Assembly (NCBI RefSeq): GCF_004138165.1 | Contig: NZ_RYFF01000005.1 | Span: 65,929-129,928, forward strand | DNA length: 64,000 nt | Source of the DNA: Candidatus Chloroploca sp. Khr17 | Lineage (GTDB): Bacteria; Chloroflexota; Chloroflexia; Chloroflexales; Chloroflexaceae | Direction: 5' to 3' | Shown here: in pieces, positions 17,632 through 27,554 of the stretch | How the letters are laid out: the number at the start of each line of letters is the position of its first letter | How positions within the stretch are numbered: position 1 is the first letter of the stretch | Translations under genes and position numbers: made by a program | Notes under the pieces: generated by a model | Database searches by the model: none | Told to the model about the DNA's origin: nothing | Seen by the model: only the letters and a program-made list of their open reading frames with translations

Positions 17632-18183
17632 ATGACCTGGACAATTGATGCTGGCCATTCGCACATTCAGTTTAGCGCTCGCCATATGATGATCGCGAAG
17701 GTGCGCGGGCGTTTTCAAACGTTCACTGGGAATGTCGAGTTTGATGAGCAGAATCCGGCCAATTCGTCGGTAAACGTCGAGATCGAGGTTGCCAGCATTG
17801 ATACGCGTGACGAAAAGCGTGATGGGCACCTGACCTCGCCTGATTTTCTTGATGCAGCCAATTATCCCTCCATGACATTTGTGAGCAAGCGGATTGAGAT
17901 GGTGAACGCGACCCACGCCAAGATTATTGGCGACCTGACGATGCGCGGCGTCACCCGTGAAGTCACGCTTGATACCGAGTACAATGGTCAGGCCAAGTCG
18001 CCCTGGGGCACCACCAGCGCTGGTTTCGCCGCGAGCACCAAGATCAACCGCAAAGACTGGGGCCTCACCTGGAACGTCGCGCTTGAGACTGGTGGCGTGC
18101 TGGTCGGTGAAGAGATTACCATTGAGATCGAGCTCGAAATGGTCAAGATGGTGCTCGAGGAAGCCGCAGGCGTAGCTGCGTAA
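17632..18183 (+). CDS. YceI family lipocalin-like protein
   Basis: 183 residues matching YceI/TT1927b: starts WTIDAGHSHIQFSARHMMI, with RGRFQTFTGNVEFDE, ASIDTRDEKRDGHLTSPDFLDA and TKINRKDWGLTWN. The fold is an extended beta-barrel that binds polyprenoids or similar lipids. There is no signal peptide, so it is probably cytosolic here, unlike E. coli YceI. AAGGAAA upstream supports ATG 17632 over GTG 17608. A good terminator follows. Confidence 0.93.
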   Translation: MTWTIDAGHSHIQFSARHMMIAKVRGRFQTFTGNVEFDEQNPANSSVNVEIEVASIDTRDEKRDGHLTSPDFLDAANYPSMTFVSKRIEMVNATHAKIIGDLTMRGVTREVTLDTEYNGQAKSPWGTTSAGFAASTKINRKDWGLTWNVALETGGVLVGEEITIEIELEMVKMVLEEAAGVAA

Positions 18184-18231
18184 GGCTTAACGATGCAATA
18201 GCAACCCAACGGGTTTATAAAAACATGTGAG

Positions 18232-18276
18232 TGGCTGCTCGTGGCGTACCCGCGAGCAGCCATTTGGTTCTTTCTT
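18232..18276 (+). terminator. Rho-independent terminator after the YceI gene
   Basis: TGGCTGCTCG (18232-18241) pairs perfectly with CGAGCAGCCA (18253-18262), followed by TTTGGTTCTTTCTTT. Confidence 0.8.
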
Positions 18277-18340
18277 TATGCATGATTCAGAGCTACGCTA
18301 CGTAAGGCATGTTTCAAACGAGCTTGACCGTTTGCGGTGA

Positions 18341-18386
18341 TTGGAGTGCCCACTTCAGTCGGCTGAAGTAAAAAGTCGACTGAAGA
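18341..18386. repeat. Diverged palindromic repeat TTGGAGTGCC..ACTTCAG/CTGAAGT
   Basis: ACTTCAG and CTGAAGT pair at 18352-18369 after the word TTGGAGTGCC, and a further AGTCGACT palindrome follows. The same leading word plus a GGCTTCAGCCGGC hairpin is seen at 52500-52549, so this is probably a decayed member of that family. The remaining 18387-18509 has no gene; TACAAT at 18446 could be a -10 box for the next gene. Confidence 0.5.
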
Positions 18387-18509
18387 ATGAACATTCTTCC
18401 ACACGCAAAGCCTGTCGTTGTCACCCAAGCGTCAGCTTTTTCGTTTACAATAGAAAGGATTTCTTGAACAATACTGGGAATTTCCCACAGATCAGGATCA
18501 ATCCAGTAT

Positions 18510-20579
18510 ATGAAAGTTATGTCATTTGATGTTTTTGATACGCTGCTGACCAGAGTTACTGGCCAACCCGGCGCAATCTTTCTCTTCCTGGGACGTCAGT
18601 TAGCCCAGGAGGGCCTGTTGCCGTGTTCACCTGAGGTTTTTGCCCGTCTGCGCTCAGAGGCTGAACAGCGTGCTTTTGAAAATGCTGGTGGACTTGACTC
18701 GCATGTGGATCTTGCGCGAATTTATGAAGAACTCGGCGTTGTTCTCGGTCTTGATGCATCACAGCGTCAGATGATGATGAAGGCTGAGTTGGAGCTCGAA
18801 ACGCGGTTTCTTCGTCCAATTCCAGCGATGGCTGAACGGTTGGTTCGTCTTCGTGCCTCTGGACAACGCGTCGTCTTTACCTCGGATATGTATCTTTCAG
18901 CTCAGACGATTCTTGAGTGGCTTGCCGCTCATGGTCTTGCCACGTCAGATGATACTTGCTATGCCTCGAGCGATTATGGACGCGCAAAGGTTTCTGGCGC
19001 TTTGTTTGATCTGCTCGTGCAACGTGAAGGGGTTGCGCCAAAAGAGGTGCTCCATATTGGCAACAATGCGCGTGCTGATTTTCGTGGTGCAAAAATGGCA
19101 GGTCTGCAGGCTGAGTTGGTGACTGACGGCAATCTGAATCGCTATGAAGAGGCACTGAGTCATTTTACCTATGCGACGGATGGCCTGGCGGCGCTTTTGG
19201 CGGGGGCTTCACGGCTGACGCGTTTAGCGCTCCCAGCTGCTACTGCTCATCAGCGAGCCTTGCGTGATATTAGTGCTGGGGTGGCAGCCCCTCTCCTTGT
19301 GGGCTTTACGCTCTGGATCTTATCTGAAGCACAACGGCTTGGCTTGCGCCGACTCTATTTTGCGGCGCGTGATGGACAGATGGTGCTAGAGCTGGCGAAG
19401 CGTATTGCGCCTAAACTCGGTCTGGAAGTCGATCTCCGTTATTTGTATAGTAGTCGTCAGGCGTGGTGTCTTCCTGCGATAACTGCTGATGAACAACTCT
19501 TACTTCAACGGATCCTTAGTACGTACGAATTGAAATCACTCGAGTTTTTGTCAGTTGAAGGTCTTCTGCATCGAGTGAATATTCGACCAGAGGAAATTGC
19601 TGCCCACCTGGTTGCTGTGCAATTGCATCCAGACGATTGGCAACGCAATCTAACCGTGGCCGAGCGCTTGGCAGTTCAGAAAGCGTTGTTTAAGGATCCT
19701 TTCCTCAATGCCTTGATTGTGGAACGGGCTTCTGAAGCACGGGCTTTGCTGCTCACATATTTGCAACAGGAGGGGATGCTGGATGGGACGCCGTTTGCGC
19801 TGGTTGATCTCGGTACCGGTGGAACCCTCCATATTGCCCTTGAGCTTGTCCTCGCAACAGTTGGTATGTCTCCCTTGACAAGTTTTTATCTTGGGTTTAC
19901 AAATGAACCAACACATCATACTGGGAAGCTCTTGCCCTACCTCTTTGCGCGCCATACGGGGATGGGTTTCCCTAATGTGATGGGGTTAGTGCAGCTTGTT
20001 GAGATTGTTTGTACGGCTGATCATGGCACGGTCTTGGGTTTTCAACATAATGGTGCGCAGGTTGTGCCAATCTTGCAGGAGCAATTTAATACAGCAGCCT
20101 ATGCTTGGGGCTATGCGTTTGTGCGCGAAACAATCTGTCATTTTGCCGATGTGCTTGAACTTAGCCCTGATCTGGTGAATGTACGTGTTGATGTGCGTCC
20201 AGCGGCAGTTGAGGCTATCAGCCACTTTTGGCGTCATCCTACGCGTGAAGAAGCGGTAGCCTGGGGCGCGTTTCCTTTTGATGATGGCTGGGGCAAAGAA
20301 CTCTTTTTCTCTCCTCTAGCACGGCCCTATCAATGGTCAGATCTCCCGCGCATTCTTCGTACTGGACATATGGCGCATCCTCGCCATAATTGGCAGCGTG
20401 GTTCGCTGGTGCTTACGCATTCCAGGGTGCTGCGCAACCTTCTCCGTGCTTTGTTAACGCTCCACGAAGCAATCAAGTCGTCGCGAACCAAGCGTGGCCT
20501 CCGATTGCTCCGGCGTTGGGTTCAGCGCTTGATCCGCATACCTCAGGGGATTATGCCCGTTGAGCATCCCAAGAGTTAG
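18510..20579 (+). CDS. Large HAD-superfamily protein of glycan clusters (COG5610-like)
   Basis: 689 residues. Residues 1-215 are a HAD hydrolase: motif I SFDVFDTLLTR (Asp7), motif II VVFTSDMYLS near 125 and the motif IV region LHIGNNARADFRGAKMAG near 182. The C-terminal two thirds (about 250-640) match the partner domain seen in COG5610-type proteins, including LYFAARDGQMVLELAKRI near 284 and FALVDLGTGGTLHIAL near 430. Such proteins sit in polysaccharide loci; substrate unknown. It opens a run of eight same-strand genes. Confidence 0.8.
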   Translation: MKVMSFDVFDTLLTRVTGQPGAIFLFLGRQLAQEGLLPCSPEVFARLRSEAEQRAFENAGGLDSHVDLARIYEELGVVLGLDASQRQMMMKAELELETRFLRPIPAMAERLVRLRASGQRVVFTSDMYLSAQTILEWLAAHGLATSDDTCYASSDYGRAKVSGALFDLLVQREGVAPKEVLHIGNNARADFRGAKMAGLQAELVTDGNLNRYEEALSHFTYATDGLAALLAGASRLTRLALPAATAHQRALRDISAGVAAPLLVGFTLWILSEAQRLGLRRLYFAARDGQMVLELAKRIAPKLGLEVDLRYLYSSRQAWCLPAITADEQLLLQRILSTYELKSLEFLSVEGLLHRVNIRPEEIAAHLVAVQLHPDDWQRNLTVAERLAVQKALFKDPFLNALIVERASEARALLLTYLQQEGMLDGTPFALVDLGTGGTLHIALELVLATVGMSPLTSFYLGFTNEPTHHTGKLLPYLFARHTGMGFPNVMGLVQLVEIVCTADHGTVLGFQHNGAQVVPILQEQFNTAAYAWGYAFVRETICHFADVLELSPDLVNVRVDVRPAAVEAISHFWRHPTREEAVAWGAFPFDDGWGKELFFSPLARPYQWSDLPRILRTGHMAHPRHNWQRGSLVLTHSRVLRNLLRALLTLHEAIKSSRTKRGLRLLRRWVQRLIRIPQGIMPVEHPKS

Positions 20580-20590
20580 GGAAAGCTTGT

Positions 20591-21820
20591 ATGAAGACCC
20601 TCTTAGTCGCTCCCTTTAGCCCCTTCCCGCTCGTCTTTGGTGGTGCCATTCGGGTTCATTATCTGATGAAAATGCTGGCCTCCTTTTCCGAGGTTACTTT
20701 GCTGGCCTATCGTTCCTGGGCGGATGTCGAGGCGGAAGCGGTGCAAGACTACCTTGAGACGATTTGTCACCGCGTGATGCTCGTTGATGGCAAGCCGGCG
20801 GTGACTAATGTTGACCGGGTGCGTTCGGTGTTTTGCATGCGGTCTTTTCAATACGATGTACACTACAGCCAGCATTTTCAATTGATCATTGATGATCTGC
20901 TCGCTGCCGAGCAATTCGATGTCATTGTGGTCGAAATGACCCAGATGGGCTATTTTCGCTACCACCAACCAGGGGCTTTGCGTGTCCTTGATATGCAGAA
21001 TATCGAGTACGAGTTGTTGTTCCGTCGGGCCGAGATGGTTGCCCATCCCCTGAAACGGGCAGCCTTCTGGCTCGAAGCTCAAAAGTGCTACCGCGATGAA
21101 ATCGCGATCTGTCGTTCGTATGATCTGATCTTTACCCCTTCTGACCGTGAACGTCTGATTCTGCAACGCTTCAAGCAGATGCCCCCCGTGGAGACGTTGC
21201 CGAATACGATTGATGTTGATTACTTTGCCTTCCACCCCCAGCGCCCAATAACCAATCAGATCACCTTTATTGGGGCCACGCAAGTTGATGCCAATCGCGA
21301 TGGCTTGCGCTATTTTATGACGCAGATCTTGCCCTTGATTGAACAGCACGTCCCTGATGTCCGGGTGTCAATTGTTGGCGGTGACCCGCCTCCTGAGATT
21401 GTGGCTTTTGGGCAACGACCAAATGTCGAAGTCACCGGCTTTGTGCCAGATGTGCGCACCTATATGGAGCAAGCAACGGTCCTGGTTGTGCCGCTGCGGA
21501 GTGGTGGGGGGACGCGGTTGAAAATTCTCGAAGGCCTCGCGTTTGGCGTGCCGACGATTTCGACGTCGGTCGGCGCGGAAGGTCTGAATCTGGTGGCTGG
21601 TGAGCATCTGCTGATTGCTGATACGCCTCAGGCGTTTGCGACGCACGTGGTACAGGCGTTGACCGATTCTGCGTTGCAAAAGCGCTTGAGTGTGGCCGGA
21701 CGAAGGTTTGTCGAGGTACATTATTCGTGGCGGAACGTTGCCATCCAGTTGCACACCCAGCTTGAGCGTGCCTTAGGGTTAAGATCGACTGTTCCAGACG
21801 TTCACTCCACTCGCGCCTAG
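20591..21820 (+). CDS. Glycosyltransferase family 4
   Basis: 409 residues, GT-B fold. The N-terminal acceptor domain begins TLLVAPFSPFPLVFGGAIRVHYL, with a Gly-Gly loop typical of GT4. The C-terminal donor domain has ITFIGATQVDANRDGLRYF, the conserved VPLRSGGGTRLKILEGLAFGVPTISTSVGAEGL region with the E-x7-E type donor site, and a terminal RRFVEVHYSW. GGGAAAG precedes ATG 20591. It probably adds a sugar to a lipid-linked or cell-surface glycan; donor and acceptor unknown. Confidence 0.9.
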   Translation: MKTLLVAPFSPFPLVFGGAIRVHYLMKMLASFSEVTLLAYRSWADVEAEAVQDYLETICHRVMLVDGKPAVTNVDRVRSVFCMRSFQYDVHYSQHFQLIIDDLLAAEQFDVIVVEMTQMGYFRYHQPGALRVLDMQNIEYELLFRRAEMVAHPLKRAAFWLEAQKCYRDEIAICRSYDLIFTPSDRERLILQRFKQMPPVETLPNTIDVDYFAFHPQRPITNQITFIGATQVDANRDGLRYFMTQILPLIEQHVPDVRVSIVGGDPPPEIVAFGQRPNVEVTGFVPDVRTYMEQATVLVVPLRSGGGTRLKILEGLAFGVPTISTSVGAEGLNLVAGEHLLIADTPQAFATHVVQALTDSALQKRLSVAGRRFVEVHYSWRNVAIQLHTQLERALGLRSTVPDVHSTRA

Positions 21821-21842
21821 CCGTTCAGGAGGAACGAACACT

Positions 21843-22949
21843 GTGTATACCATCGGGTTTGTCATCGAACAAGTACTGGGCCATATTACCCATACACAGA
21901 ATTTGCGGGCCAATGTGGGTGACGATGCTGACGTGCGCACCGAGTGGGTTCTCGTACCGTATGAGGTTGCGGGCCTGGCTCGTCATCTGCCTGTGTATGC
22001 AACGAACTGGACGATCCGTGCTGGTCTGGGGGCTCGACGTGGGCTTGCGCACATGGTTCGTGAGGTGCGCCCTGATGTGCTCTTCTTTCATACCCAGGTT
22101 CCAGCAATGCTGGCGGTGGATTGGCTGCGCCGCTTTCCCAGCATCATCTCGCTTGATGCAACGCCCTTGCAGTATGATCGGCTCGGTGAGTTCTATGCCC
22201 ATCAGAAGGGTTCGTTGACGAGCGAACTCTTGAAGTGGCGTCTGAGTCGGGTCTGTTTTGAACTGGCGCGCCATCTTGTTGTCTGGAGCAACTGGGCCAA
22301 GCAGGGCTTGATCGATGAGTATGTTGTCCCTGCCGAGAAAATTACGGTTATTCCTCCAGGGGTCAATGTGCGCGAATGGGTCCGCCCTACCCCGCTTACG
22401 CCTGATGGTCATCAGTTGAAAATCCTGTTTGTGGGTGGCAACCTCGAACGGAAGGGCGGCCTCTTGTTACTTGAGGCGTTCCGTTCGTTGCGCCACCTCG
22501 GGATCGAGTTGCACCTCGTCACTCGTGATCCCGTTGCGCCCGAACCGGGTGTTTTTGTCTACCATGATATGCAACCCAACAGTGATCGCCTCAAGGCGTT
22601 GTACCATTGCTGCGATATCTTTGCCTTGCCAACCTATGGCGATTGCTTGCCTATGGTGCTTTCCGAAGCGGGTGCGGCTGGCATGGCCACGGTTTCGACC
22701 CGCGTGGGGGCTATTCCTGAGGTGGTACGCCATGCTGAGACGGGTTTGTTGGTTGAGCCTGGCGATGGGGCCGGGTTGACGCTGGCTCTACAACAGTTGG
22801 TGCTCAATCCCGCGTTGCGGCTGAGGCTGGCTCATGCCGCCGTCGCGCATATTCGGCAGGCCTATGATCTGCAGGTGAATTCCCGCCTTCTCTTTGAGCT
22901 GTTGAAGCATGAAGCGGCTGCGGCCCGTGGGCAAGTGAGGGTGGCATGA
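21843..22949 (+). CDS. Glycosyltransferase family 4
   Basis: 368 residues. GT-B features are SIISLDATPLQYDRLGEFY in the acceptor half, VIPPGVNVREW as inter-domain hinge, ILFVGGNLERKGGLLLLEAF as start of the donor domain, and YGDCLPMVLSEAGAAGMATVSTRVGAIPEVV as the nucleotide-sugar site. It starts with GTG 21843, supported by AGGAGG 10 bases upstream. It overlaps the next glycosyltransferase by four bases (ATGA), so the two are translationally coupled. Confidence 0.9.
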   Translation: MYTIGFVIEQVLGHITHTQNLRANVGDDADVRTEWVLVPYEVAGLARHLPVYATNWTIRAGLGARRGLAHMVREVRPDVLFFHTQVPAMLAVDWLRRFPSIISLDATPLQYDRLGEFYAHQKGSLTSELLKWRLSRVCFELARHLVVWSNWAKQGLIDEYVVPAEKITVIPPGVNVREWVRPTPLTPDGHQLKILFVGGNLERKGGLLLLEAFRSLRHLGIELHLVTRDPVAPEPGVFVYHDMQPNSDRLKALYHCCDIFALPTYGDCLPMVLSEAGAAGMATVSTRVGAIPEVVRHAETGLLVEPGDGAGLTLALQQLVLNPALRLRLAHAAVAHIRQAYDLQVNSRLLFELLKHEAAAARGQVRVA

Positions 22950-24046
22950 CCAATCAAGTTCTCTTGACCGTCGCTGGAACTATTCCTGCTGATCTTGTTG
23001 ATCAGATTGAACGCGGCCAGCGTCCGCGTGCTGACTATCTTGAATTGGCGCGTCATTGCGGCGCTGATCTGATCGATTATGCCCGTGCGCACCACGAGAC
23101 GGGCCTGTTTGGGCGCCTTCTTGCCAGGCTTGGTGGTGCTGATCTGACCCTTGCCTGGGCCTGTTTTCGGCACCGCCACCGCTATCAGGCGATCATTACT
23201 GATGGCGAACAGGTCGGCCTCCCTCTGGCGACGCTGTTCAAGTTCTTGGCTTTGGGTAAACGACCGAAACACTTGATGATAACACATATTATTTCGGTGC
23301 CAAAGAAAATGTTTTTTCTTGATGTGTTACGTGTGCAAGATCACATTGATCGGTTTCTTGTCTATGCGACCCGTCAAAAACACTTTATTGAACAACGCTG
23401 GAAGCTTGCGCCCGAACGGGTCTTGTTCACGCCATTTATGGTGGATAGCCGTTTTTTTGCGCTGGAACATGTGGAGCCGGCGCATTTGGCGCGCCCGCAG
23501 ATCTGTGCCGTGGGTCTCGAACGCCGTGATTACCCGACGTTGTTGCAGGCGGTTGATGGGTTGCCGGTTGATGTAGTGATTGCTGCGGCGAGCCCCTGGT
23601 CAAAGCGGCAGGATAGCACCGCTGGCCAGCGCATCCCCGCCAATGTGACGGTGCGTCGGTTTACCCAGTACGAGTTGCGCCAACTTTATGCTGATAGCGC
23701 GTTTCTTGTGATGCCCCTTGAACCGGTTGAATTCCAGGCCGGGATCACGGCTATCCTTGAGGCGATGGCGATGGAGCGTGCCGTGATCTGTTCGCGTGTG
23801 GCTGGTCAGACCGATGTGATCCGTGACCAGGAACATGGCCTTTATGTTGCTCCTGGTGATCCGGTTGCGCTACGCCGTGCGATTGAAATGTTGCTTGCGA
23901 ACCCTGATCAAGCTGCTACAATGGGACGTAACGGGCGCCTGCTGGTGATGCAAGCGATGAATCTGGATCAGTATGCCGAGCGATTGAATGGCTTTGTGCA
24001 GGCGACGCTTGCTCGTGTAGCCCGTACGCCTTCTTCTTCTGCGTAG
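22946..24046 (+). CDS. Glycosyltransferase (GT4-like, GT-B fold)
   Basis: 366 residues. The C-terminal donor half is recognisable: ICAVGLERRDYPTLLQAV, RFTQYELRQLYADSAFLVMPL, then an E-rich donor site (EFQAGITAILEAMAMERAVICSRVAGQTDVI). The N-terminal half is less typical and lacks the usual Gly-rich loop, so the acceptor differs from its neighbours. It overlaps the previous gene by four bases and is followed by 70 bases before the first oxidoreductase. Confidence 0.85.
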   Translation: MTNQVLLTVAGTIPADLVDQIERGQRPRADYLELARHCGADLIDYARAHHETGLFGRLLARLGGADLTLAWACFRHRHRYQAIITDGEQVGLPLATLFKFLALGKRPKHLMITHIISVPKKMFFLDVLRVQDHIDRFLVYATRQKHFIEQRWKLAPERVLFTPFMVDSRFFALEHVEPAHLARPQICAVGLERRDYPTLLQAVDGLPVDVVIAAASPWSKRQDSTAGQRIPANVTVRRFTQYELRQLYADSAFLVMPLEPVEFQAGITAILEAMAMERAVICSRVAGQTDVIRDQEHGLYVAPGDPVALRRAIEMLLANPDQAATMGRNGRLLVMQAMNLDQYAERLNGFVQATLARVARTPSSSA

Positions 24047-24116
24047 AACGCTCTTTCTGCTTTCAAGCCTGCCAGGAACACCCCGGGCAGCACCTGCTCG
24101 ATAGGAGAGTTACCCA

Positions 24117-25229
24117 ATGAAGATTGCCCTGGTTGGTTGCGGTTTTGTCGCTGACTATTACCTCAAGACCTTGCCAGAACATCCTGAACTCACGTTGCTC
24201 GGGGTCTATGACCGTAATCAGGCGCGTGCCAGGACGTTTTCGGCGTACCATAAGGTGCCTACCTACGCTTCGTTGCCGGCGCTGCTGGCTGATCGTCAGG
24301 TTGACATGGTGTTGAACCTGACGAATCCGCGTAGTCACTATGAGGTGTCGCGGGCGTGCCTTGAGGCAGGCAAGCATGTCTACTCGGAGAAGCCGTTGGC
24401 GATGACCTTGTCTGAGGCGCGTGAACTGGTCGAGATGGCTGAGCACCGTGGGTTGCTCATTATTTCGGCACCGTGTAGCTTGCTGGGCGAGACTGCCCAG
24501 ACGGTCTGGAAAGCCATTCGTAAGCAGGTCATCGGTGCAGTGCGCCTGGTCTATGCAGAAATGGATGAGGGCATGGTCTTTAAGATGCCCTACAAAAAGT
24601 GGATCAGCGCTTCTGGGGCACCCTGGCCGTATAAAGATGAGTTTGAGATTGGTACTACCCTTGAACACGCGGGCTATGTGGCGACCTGGTTGCCGGCTTT
24701 TTTTGGTCCCGTGCAGTCAATTGCGGGTTTTTCAGCGTGCCTGGTTCCCGATAAGGGTACGCCGCTGGATGTCCTTGCCCCCGATTATGTGTCAGCTTCA
24801 CTGCATTTTGCGTCAGGTGTGGTGGCTCGTTTGACCTGTAGTTTGCTTGCGCCCCACGATCACTCGCTACGGATTATTGGTGATAAAGGGGTTGTGTATA
24901 CCGACGATACGTGGTACTACACGTCGCCGGTCTATGTGCGTCGCTGGTTCAATCTGCGGCGCCGTCATCTCGCATGGCCGCGCCGCACCTATCCGCTGGT
25001 TGGCAAAGGCACGCGCTATAAGTATCGCGGTACCCAGCAGATGGATTTTGCGCGTGGCCCCGCTGAACTGGCCGCAGCGGTGCGTGAGGGTCGCCCTGCA
25101 CGCCTCTCGCCGCGCTATTCGTTGCATGTCAATGAACTTGTTCTGGCGGTACAAAATGAATTGCAGGGTGGTGCGACGTACAAGATGACAACGACGTTCG
25201 ATCCGCTTGAACCGATGTCCTGGGTGTAG
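24117..25229 (+). CDS. Gfo/Idh/MocA family NAD(P)-dependent sugar oxidoreductase
   Basis: 370 residues. The Rossmann start KIALVGCGFVADYYLKTL and the conserved EKP-lysine motif (YSEKPLAMTLSEARELV near residue 91) define the family. The C-terminal alpha/beta substrate domain is less typical, lacking the usual GG..D.G.H and carrying GTTLEHAGYVATWLPAFFG instead. Members oxidise or epimerise sugar nucleotides; here it probably makes an unusual sugar for the neighbouring transferases. AGGAGAG precedes ATG 24117. Confidence 0.88.
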   Translation: MKIALVGCGFVADYYLKTLPEHPELTLLGVYDRNQARARTFSAYHKVPTYASLPALLADRQVDMVLNLTNPRSHYEVSRACLEAGKHVYSEKPLAMTLSEARELVEMAEHRGLLIISAPCSLLGETAQTVWKAIRKQVIGAVRLVYAEMDEGMVFKMPYKKWISASGAPWPYKDEFEIGTTLEHAGYVATWLPAFFGPVQSIAGFSACLVPDKGTPLDVLAPDYVSASLHFASGVVARLTCSLLAPHDHSLRIIGDKGVVYTDDTWYYTSPVYVRRWFNLRRRHLAWPRRTYPLVGKGTRYKYRGTQQMDFARGPAELAAAVREGRPARLSPRYSLHVNELVLAVQNELQGGATYKMTTTFDPLEPMSWV

Positions 25230-25280
25230 GGTGTAGGGCAAGGGGTGAGTTCTGCCGTCGTTGTAGTTGGGAGTGCGTTT

Positions 25281-26378
25281 ATGTCGAAGCAGATTCGCTG
25301 GGGAATTCTGGGTGCAGGCCGCATTGCACGTGGTTTTGCGCAAGGATTACGGATATTGCCCGAGGCCAAGCTGGTGGGCATCGCGTCGCGTACGTCTGAG
25401 ACGGTACGCCAATTTACCCGGATGCATCCGGTCGAGCGGGTTTATGCTTCATATGAAGAGATGGTGCGTGATCCGTCGCTTGATGTGATCTATGTTGCGA
25501 CACCGCACAACCGCCATGTCCACGATGTGACGCTTTGTCTTGAGCATGGCAAAGCGGTGTTGTGTGAAAAACCGTTTACCGTCAATGCCCGTCAGACGCG
25601 TCAGGTGATTGAACTCGCCCGTGCCCGGCGGCTCTTTTGTATGGAAGCGATGTGGATGCGGTTCATTCCGCTGATCCGCCGGGTGGCTGAGCTTGCTGCC
25701 AGCGATCAACTTGGCGATCTGCGGATGTTTATGGCTGATTTCGGGGTAGCCAATGCGTATCAGCCCCAGACCCGTCTCTACAATCCGGCCCTGGCGGGCG
25801 GTGCGTTGCTCGACCGCGGTGTCTATCCAATCTCGCTGGCCCATATGCTCTTTGGCAAACCCGAAGAGGTGGTAGGGTTGGCCGGGATGACGCGGGAGGG
25901 GGTTGATGAGCATTCAGCGCTGGTGCTGCGTTTTCCCAAGGGGCGGCTTGCGGTACTTGCTTCGTCACTGAGTAGCTTTGGCTCGAATGGTGCCATTCTG
26001 TCGGGAACCCACGGTAAAATTCAGATCCATGCGCCTTTCTTTTGCCCTCAGCGGATGACGATCGAGCGCTATCAGCCGACTCTTGATCCGGTTGGCGGTG
26101 ATCTCACGCTCAAACATCGTCTCGTGGAGGCAATCAAACAGAATCCGGTGCTCAACCGGGTCTACCCTGTGATGCGTTCGCTGGTACGCCCACGTCCACG
26201 CGATGTAACCATGCGCATCAAGGGCAATGGCTATAACTACGAGGCCGCTGAAGTCATGCGTTGCCTCCGCCTCGGCCTGACCGAGAGTCCGTTGATGCCC
26301 CTTGACGAGACCTTGCAGATTATGGAGACAATGGATACGGTCAGGGCCGCCTGGGGTCTCAAGTATCCTGGCGAGTAA
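25281..26378 (+). CDS. Gfo/Idh/MocA family NAD(P)-dependent oxidoreductase
   Basis: 365 residues. Starts IRWGILGAGRIARGFAQGL (Rossmann GxGxxA type), with the catalytic-lysine motif VLCEKPFTVNARQTRQVIE near residue 93 and GGALLDRGVYPISLAHMLFG in the C-terminal domain. This resembles the dihydrodiol/glucose-fructose dehydrogenase branch. ATG 25281 is chosen because it gives the conserved start and GGGAG lies seven bases upstream. It probably acts on a nucleotide sugar with the upstream paralogue. Confidence 0.9.
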   Translation: MSKQIRWGILGAGRIARGFAQGLRILPEAKLVGIASRTSETVRQFTRMHPVERVYASYEEMVRDPSLDVIYVATPHNRHVHDVTLCLEHGKAVLCEKPFTVNARQTRQVIELARARRLFCMEAMWMRFIPLIRRVAELAASDQLGDLRMFMADFGVANAYQPQTRLYNPALAGGALLDRGVYPISLAHMLFGKPEEVVGLAGMTREGVDEHSALVLRFPKGRLAVLASSLSSFGSNGAILSGTHGKIQIHAPFFCPQRMTIERYQPTLDPVGGDLTLKHRLVEAIKQNPVLNRVYPVMRSLVRPRPRDVTMRIKGNGYNYEAAEVMRCLRLGLTESPLMPLDETLQIMETMDTVRAAWGLKYPGE

Positions 26379-26488
26379 GCTAACCAACTTGGCGATTTAG
26401 CGCAGTTCAATGGGCGAAAGCCTCCCAAGCGGGGCGTTCTTCCCAGGGCTGAAGTTCCTGAATTTCCGTGCCTAAAGGCAAGCATCCT

Positions 26489-27475
26489 ATGAACCAATCT
26501 AGCCTGTCATCCTCGCCCTCCATCGATATTATCATCCCCACCCGCGGTCGTGGTGAGCTGATCACCACGACTATTGCCAGCATCCGCACCCTACGTGACG
26601 TATACTTTACGCTTTGGGTGATTGATCAAAGTGATGATGATCGCACTGAACAGTGTGTGCGTCGCCATGCGCTGGAAGATCCGCGGATCTGCTATCGGCG
26701 CACCCCCACTGTTGGTGCCAGCACGGCACGTAATCTTGGCGTGTCATTTGGGCAGGCTCCTTTCATTCTATTCACCGATGATGATTGTTACGTGCATCCC
26801 GACTGGGCTAGTTCGATGCTTGCCGAGTTGCGCAAACCGTCGATCTGGGCGGTCTTTGGGCGGGTGTTGCCTGCCACGCATGGTGCCGAGGATGCGACTG
26901 TGCTTCGCGGTGGTACGGTCGCCATCAAACCAGTTCAAGCGCCACAGGTGTATTCGGGCAATCGCCTTGATCTCAGCTTTGGCCATGGTGCGAGCATGGG
27001 CGTACAGCGTGACCGTATGGTGCAGTTGGGGGGCTTTGATGAGTTGCTCGGCGCGGGGGGCCCCTTGCATTCATGGGAAGACCGTGATGTTGGCTATCGG
27101 ATTCTTGCGGCAGGGGGGCACATTGCGTATACCCCTGCTGCCCTCATTTACCATCGCCAGTGGCGTGATTGGGACGCGATTCGGCGGGTCTTTCGTGGGT
27201 ATGCCATTGGGGCGGGGGCGTCGGCAAGCAAGTATGTGCGTTGTGGCGATCCCGTGGGGGTCGCGATCTTTACTGAGTGGATGTTCAGTCAAGGCCTGCG
27301 CCAGGCTGTCTCGGCGATCCTGAAATGGCGCAGTTGGCCCAAGCTCCAGGTTGCCCTTGAACAGTTTGTCTATCCTTGGTATGGGTTTGTCCAGGGGTTC
27401 CGCTATCCCGTTGATTGTACGCATTGCTTGTATCAGACGGGAACACAACCAGCAGAAGTGGTGCAAGCGCCCTAA
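26489..27475 (+). CDS. Glycosyltransferase family 2
   Basis: 328 residues, GT-A fold. IDIIIPTRGRGELITTTIASI at the N-terminus binds UDP/GDP; the metal-binding motif is FTDDDCYVHPDW near residue 96; the acceptor region GGFDELLGAGGPLHSWEDRDVGYRI near 180 carries the ED motif. A C-terminal segment of about 80 residues may lie on the membrane. ATG 26489 is preferred over GTG 26468 because AAAGG precedes it at suitable distance. Confidence 0.9.
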   Translation: MNQSSLSSSPSIDIIIPTRGRGELITTTIASIRTLRDVYFTLWVIDQSDDDRTEQCVRRHALEDPRICYRRTPTVGASTARNLGVSFGQAPFILFTDDDCYVHPDWASSMLAELRKPSIWAVFGRVLPATHGAEDATVLRGGTVAIKPVQAPQVYSGNRLDLSFGHGASMGVQRDRMVQLGGFDELLGAGGPLHSWEDRDVGYRILAAGGHIAYTPAALIYHRQWRDWDAIRRVFRGYAIGAGASASKYVRCGDPVGVAIFTEWMFSQGLRQAVSAILKWRSWPKLQVALEQFVYPWYGFVQGFRYPVDCTHCLYQTGTQPAEVVQAP

Positions 27476-27554
27476 CTCAGACCGCTCTCGGGTGCAGCGA
27501 CCTTCAGATGCAATCATGTATGGCGGCAGTGCAGTTGAAAATCGGAGCTAACGG